64,000 bases of DNA from Candidatus Opimibacter skivensis. Lineage in GTDB: Bacteria > Bacteroidota > Bacteroidia > Chitinophagales > Saprospiraceae. Each line of letters starts with the position of its first letter. Positions within the stretch are counted from its first letter, which is position 1. This document shows, in pieces, positions 60,913-64,000 of this stretch. The position numbers were made by a program, and so were the translations under genes. Below the pieces are notes generated by a model that saw nothing but the letters and a program-made list of their open reading frames with translations, was not told the DNA's origin and made no database searches. The stretch covers positions 310,001-374,000 of the forward strand of contig JADKHH010000003.1 in the NCBI GenBank assembly GCA_016721905.1, written 5' to 3'.

Positions 60913-61998
60913 TCAACTAACGGGTAATTGAATGGTGAATACACTACCTTCTCCTTCCTTCGTTTCTACTTTCAATTCACCTCCATGTGCTTTGACGATG
61001 TCATAGCTCAATGAAAGTCCTAAACCTGTTCCTTGCCCGGTGGGTTTGGTGGTGAAGAAGGGTTGGAAGATTTTGTCGAGGATGTGAGAAGGGATGCCGG
61101 GGCCATTGTCGGAGACGGAGATCGTTACCCACTGGACCCCTGATTCCTCTGACCCCCTGCCCCCTGAAAGGGGGTGTTGATATTTTGTGGTGACCGTTAC
61201 AGTGGGCTGATAATCTGGTCCCCCTTTCAGGGGGTAGGGGGTCATGGTAGACACTGCGTAAAACGCATTCGTAATCAAATTCAAGATCACCCTTCCGATA
61301 TCCTGAGGAATGACATTGATCAAACCAATAGCAGGATCAAAATCTGTTTTCAAAGTTGCGTTAAAAGAATTGTCTTTTGCACGAATACCATGGTAAGCTA
61401 AGCGGAGATACTCATCTGCTAATGCATTGATATCTGTGGGTTCTTTCTGTCCTGTACTTTTGCGGCTGTGTTGTAACATGCCTTTAACTATTCCATCTGC
61501 ACGTTTTCCGTGGATTAATATTTTCTGCAGGTTTTGTTTGATATCCTCTGCCATATCCATAGCATCCTGCGTATTGCCTTTTGCCAGTTCGTCTTTCATT
61601 TCATCCAGCAACTCCGCGCTCACCTCTGAGAAATTGTTGACGAAGTTTAATGGATTCTGAATCTCATGTGCAATGCCGGCAGTGAGTTCACCGAGGGAGG
61701 CCATTTTTTCGGATTGGATGAGTTGGGTCTGCGCCGCTTTGAGCTCATCCAATGACCGTGAAAGGGCTGCATTGGTCTCCTCAATAGCTTTTCGCTTGTT
61801 TTCCAGTTCTTCAATAGTTTCTTCCAGGAGGATGGCTGTCGTACGCTTTACCTTTTCAGTCCTGTCGAGTTTGAATAAGGCGATTTCGAGGTCTTTATCA
61901 ACATCTTTCAGGGATTTGAGGAGGGTTGCTTTTTCCTCCGGGGATAGATGAGGTGAGTCCTGAAAGAAGGTTAAAAGGACTTGCAGATGCTGGTTCAT
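60913..61998 (-). CDS. Sensor histidine kinase 11, short cytoplasmic coiled-coil kinase
   Basis: The 361-residue protein has no signal or membrane span. An N-terminal helical region of about 100 residues (LEIALFKLDRTEKVKRTTAI, EELENKRKAIEETNAALSRS) is mainly coiled coil. The shared core follows directly with phospho-His at 111, N box, palindromic insertions and G boxes. It has no obvious sensor of its own; the FIST-domain gene 38 bp upstream on the same strand is a likely sensory partner. It is the first kinase of the array in the direction of transcription. Confidence 0.9.
   Translation of the reverse strand: MNQHLQVLLTFFQDSPHLSPEEKATLLKSLKDVDKDLEIALFKLDRTEKVKRTTAILLEETIEELENKRKAIEETNAALSRSLDELKAAQTQLIQSEKMASLGELTAGIAHEIQNPLNFVNNFSEVSAELLDEMKDELAKGNTQDAMDMAEDIKQNLQKILIHGKRADGIVKGMLQHSRKSTGQKEPTDINALADEYLRLAYHGIRAKDNSFNATLKTDFDPAIGLINVIPQDIGRVILNLITNAFYAVSTMTPYPLKGGPDYQPTVTVTTKYQHPLSGGRGSEESGVQWVTISVSDNGPGIPSHILDKIFQPFFTTKPTGQGTGLGLSLSYDIVKAHGGELKVETKEGEGSVFTIQLPVS
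61150..61243. repeat. Palindromic insertion pair in kinase 11
   Basis: ACCCCCTGCCCCCTGAAAGG (from 61152) and the inverted TCCCCCTTTCAGGGGGTAGG (from 61219), translated MTPYPLKGGPDY and HPLSGGRGSEESG. Confidence 0.85.
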
Positions 61999-62036
61999 AC
62001 ACTATTAATGGGATGCCGTCAATCGATTCGCCTTGC

Positions 62037-63176
62037 TTATTTTTCCTTTAAAGCTACACAACAAGTGGTTAGGTTATGCATCTCCAGATTACCGCCGGTG
62101 GCCCTCGCCAGCTCTGCATTGGAGAACATGCCAAGCATGGGCACATTCCACACATTCCTGATACCTTCAATTTCCTGTGCCATTAATGGTCCTAGCGAAA
62201 GAATTCTTCCGGCACAACTAAACACTACCAGTGCATCCGCATCGGGCATCTGTGTGGCTTTCAAGTTTTCCACGCCTTTAATTACTTTTTCCAAGACATC
62301 AAAATCGGGCGGCAGGGAGAAACGTATTTTTGAACCTTCCGGGACAGAGCCGCTACAAAAAAAGGAATGATCGCTCCAATCAATTACCAGCCCCGGCCTC
62401 ATGACTGGATCTCCCTTTTCACGTTGGAGCTGCAACGGAAAATTGGCGGCTATTTCCAGTAGCAGTCCTTCATTATCCGGCGATACATTTTCAAGTCCGC
62501 CATACTTTGTTGTAAGGTCGAGCACAGGAATATCATCTACCGTATAGACATGATTGCCTGAACTTTTAGTAACCGTTCTTAACGTACCTACGGCTCGCCA
62601 GCCACAGGTAGCCACTCCACGAATCATGATCTTTTCCTCATCCAACGCCAGGCAAACCAGGCCCCGTGAGCTGGAATATTCATTTGTAAATACAAACTGA
62701 TCTGAAAACGTAAAATCATCACCGGCCATACATCCGTAGACATTTACCTCTTTTCCGACTACATCTTCAAAACCAAACAACAGTTCTTCTGCATCCGTTT
62801 CCATATTGCTGCCGGCAATAAAGAAGGCAGGGGCAGAAAATCTTTCTTTTACTTTTTGTGCAATCCTGTTTGTTATTTCCCGGTAATTCTTTTCAGGGTA
62901 CTCTTCAAAGTAAATTTGAAAGTAGCTTCTTTTGATGTCAAGTAAAAGAATGGCAATCGAACCTTTTTCTGTTGCTTCGTCAATAAACTCTCCATTGGTC
63001 GTGCATCCAAAAACAGCAATGCCAGCATCATCCATGAGTTTGCAAATAGCCTTGTGATCTTGTTTGACAGATAAAAATACAATGGCCAATGTGGGTGAAA
63101 ATCCATCTGCTATACTATACTGTAGTGCAGATTGTATTTCTTCAGGGGAATTTCCTTTTATAGATTTTGCTTTCAC
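62037..63176 (-). CDS. FIST-domain signal transduction protein
   Basis: The 379-residue protein has an N-terminal FIST domain (FSPTLAIVFLSVKQDHKAIC, DDAGIAVFGCTTNGEFIDEA, EVNVYGCMAGDDFTFSDQFV) and a C-terminal FIST_C domain (ADALVVFSCAGRILSLGPLM, NVPMLGMFSNAELARATGGN). FIST proteins are proposed cytoplasmic sensors of small ligands such as amino acids and often sit beside signalling genes. Here it lies 38 bp upstream of kinase 11, on the same strand. The start codon is GTG at 63174-63176. A paralogue lies upstream at the right edge. Confidence 0.9.
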   Translation of the reverse strand: MKAKSIKGNSPEEIQSALQYSIADGFSPTLAIVFLSVKQDHKAICKLMDDAGIAVFGCTTNGEFIDEATEKGSIAILLLDIKRSYFQIYFEEYPEKNYREITNRIAQKVKERFSAPAFFIAGSNMETDAEELLFGFEDVVGKEVNVYGCMAGDDFTFSDQFVFTNEYSSSRGLVCLALDEEKIMIRGVATCGWRAVGTLRTVTKSSGNHVYTVDDIPVLDLTTKYGGLENVSPDNEGLLLEIAANFPLQLQREKGDPVMRPGLVIDWSDHSFFCSGSVPEGSKIRFSLPPDFDVLEKVIKGVENLKATQMPDADALVVFSCAGRILSLGPLMAQEIEGIRNVWNVPMLGMFSNAELARATGGNLEMHNLTTCCVALKEK

Positions 63177-63180
63177 GATC

Positions 63181-63382
63181 TGTTAAATGTTTATTTGTTG
63201 ATAGGTTGATGGGTTTATAAGTTGATGGGTTGATGAGTTTGTAAGTTGATGGGTTGATAAGTTGATGGGTTTAGCTTATGGCTTATTAGGCTTATGTGCT
63301 TATTTCGTTTACTCACAGCTCACAACTCACAATTCACCTTTCACTGTTCATTTTTCACTTTTCACTTTTCACTCTTCACTTT
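63181..63382. repeat. Tandem-repeat spacer between the two FIST genes
   Basis: Imperfect AAGTTGATGGGTTGAT-type units (63187-63275) are followed by inverted forms of the GTGAGTT and GTGAAAA heptamers (ACTCACAACTCAC, TTTTCACTTTTCAC) up to 63382. Then comes a GCTTCGCCTCAGCCTTCGCC string (63413-63432) and more TTTTCAC units. No gene is seen in 63177-63453. Confidence 0.7.
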
Positions 63383-63453
63383 TATGACGCCCCTTCAGGG
63401 CTTTCTCTAATCGTGCTTCGCCTCAGCCTTCGCCTTTTTTCACTTTTCCCTTT

Positions 63454-64000
63454 TCATTTTTCACTTAAGGCGACCCAGCTGCATGTGGTCCCATGAAAGT
63501 CAAGATCACCGCCTTCCGTTCTGCCATATTCACCATAGGAGAAAAACCCGGCCAATGGTGCGTTCCAGACTTGTTTCAGACCATCGATTTCCGCTTCTAT
63601 CAACGGGCCTAAGGTGCTGAATCTGCCGATGCAAGAAAAGACGATCATGGCATCCGCATCGCGTAGGGTATTGTCTTTAATCTTTTGGGCACTTTCGATC
63701 ACCGTATCCACCACATCAAAATCCGGAGGCAATGAAAAGCGGATGCTTGAACCCTGGGGTACGTAACCACCAGTCATAACTGCTTTAGTTTCCCGGTTAT
63801 ACATCAGGGGAGGTTTCATTGTAGGAATACCTTTATCCCGGATCACCTGCAGCGGGAAAGACATGCCTATCTGGGTCAGGAGATTCTGGTCACCGTTAAA
63901 GTCGACCTTTAGGCCCGTAAATTTAATCAACATATCAAGAGCAGGCTGATCATCGATGGTCTCAATCCAGTTACCCTTGCTCTTCGTCACTGTTTTTGTG
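63454..64000 (-). CDS. FIST-domain protein, C-terminal part (5' end outside window)
   Basis: The frame is open to the right edge; a GTG at 63990 is an internal Val, since upstream codons (TKT) continue the match to the neighbouring FIST protein (TVTKSKGN against TVTKSSGN). The visible 180 residues cover the end of FIST_N and the FIST_C domain (IRFSLPPDFDVVDTVIESAQ, ADAMIVFSCIGRFSTLGPLI, NAPLAGFFSYGEYGRTEGGD). It is a paralogue of the FIST protein at 62037-63176, and both feed into the kinase array on the same strand. Confidence 0.88.
   Translation of the reverse strand, partial: TKTVTKSKGNWIETIDDQPALDMLIKFTGLKVDFNGDQNLLTQIGMSFPLQVIRDKGIPTMKPPLMYNRETKAVMTGGYVPQGSSIRFSLPPDFDVVDTVIESAQKIKDNTLRDADAMIVFSCIGRFSTLGPLIEAEIDGLKQVWNAPLAGFFSYGEYGRTEGGDLDFHGTTCSWVALSEK

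Noticed and set aside
33138..61951. Many plus-strand open frames of 60-150 codons inside the kinase array
   Set aside because: They repeat at matching positions in each kinase because they are antisense shadows of the conserved core.
32378..61998. Kinase array as an integron-like cassette array, because same-strand genes are followed by a repeat
   Set aside because: The R-repeat lacks the paired core sites and folded symmetry of attC, is missing at three junctions, and no integrase is seen. The kinase tail stubs fit recombination at the gene end better.
1..64000. Search for transposases, phage genes, tRNA and rRNA genes
   Set aside because: I found no transposase, integrase, phage gene, tRNA or rRNA that I could support by reading; the mobile-looking features here are all non-coding repeats.

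Overview
The window looks like a chromosome segment of a Bacteroidota bacterium, most likely Saprospiria-like. Supporting signs are Bacteroidota-type promoters (TAnnTTTG -7 boxes), a CHU_C/type IX secretion-type C-terminal domain, a lipoprotein-type TamA homologue (TamL), a futalosine-pathway menaquinone gene (mqnD), and beta-propeller (Reg_prop/Y_Y_Y) sensor kinases. The assignment is inferred from gene content, not from a phylogeny.

Region 1 (1-30.9 kb) is mostly housekeeping: a partial lectin-like secreted protein, tRNA methyltransferase, alanine dehydrogenase, a 6S-like RNA candidate, mqnD, pseudouridine synthases, the SRP RNA, a transaldolase, an arginine deiminase/thioesterase/YihY operon, valS, acyl-CoA reductase, nth, tamL, a SpoU methyltransferase, miaA and a PlsC-like acyltransferase. 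Two accessory islands sit inside it. One (9.2-14.6 kb) is a five-gene cluster of two coiled-coil proteins, a substrate-binding protein fused to an OmpA domain, and an ABC permease and ATPase. The other (14.7-16.1 kb) is an arsenosugar-type radical SAM gene with its AhpD-like partner. Intergenic DNA is rich in period-6/7 tandem repeats, a two-hairpin dispersed repeat, and long perfect palindromes.

Region 2 (30.9-64 kb) is the striking part. Eleven sensor histidine kinase genes lie on the minus strand over about 29 kb, followed downstream by a receiver protein and a receiver-adenylate/guanylate cyclase; FIST-domain genes lie at the upstream end. The sensors differ (7TM-DISM-like, beta-propeller, TPR, SnoaL-like, tandem GAF-like, coiled coil), but the kinase core is almost the same in all eleven. 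Inside the ATP-binding domain of every one, between the N box and the next conserved block, sit GC-rich palindromic repeats translated in frame. Three palindrome families occupy the same loop. After the stop codon of most kinases comes a ~100-bp repeat, and after several of these repeats comes a ~28-codon stub repeating the kinase C-terminus. This suggests repeated recombination or insertion at one conserved point in the kinase 3' end, keeping a uniform core under changing sensors.

Several genes carry frameshifts in or near homopolymers (20.3, 29.3, 41.7, 51.1, 53.4 kb), and there is a ~145-bp poly-G-rich block at 50.8-50.9 kb inside one kinase. These may be assembly errors, so pseudogene status should not be assumed.
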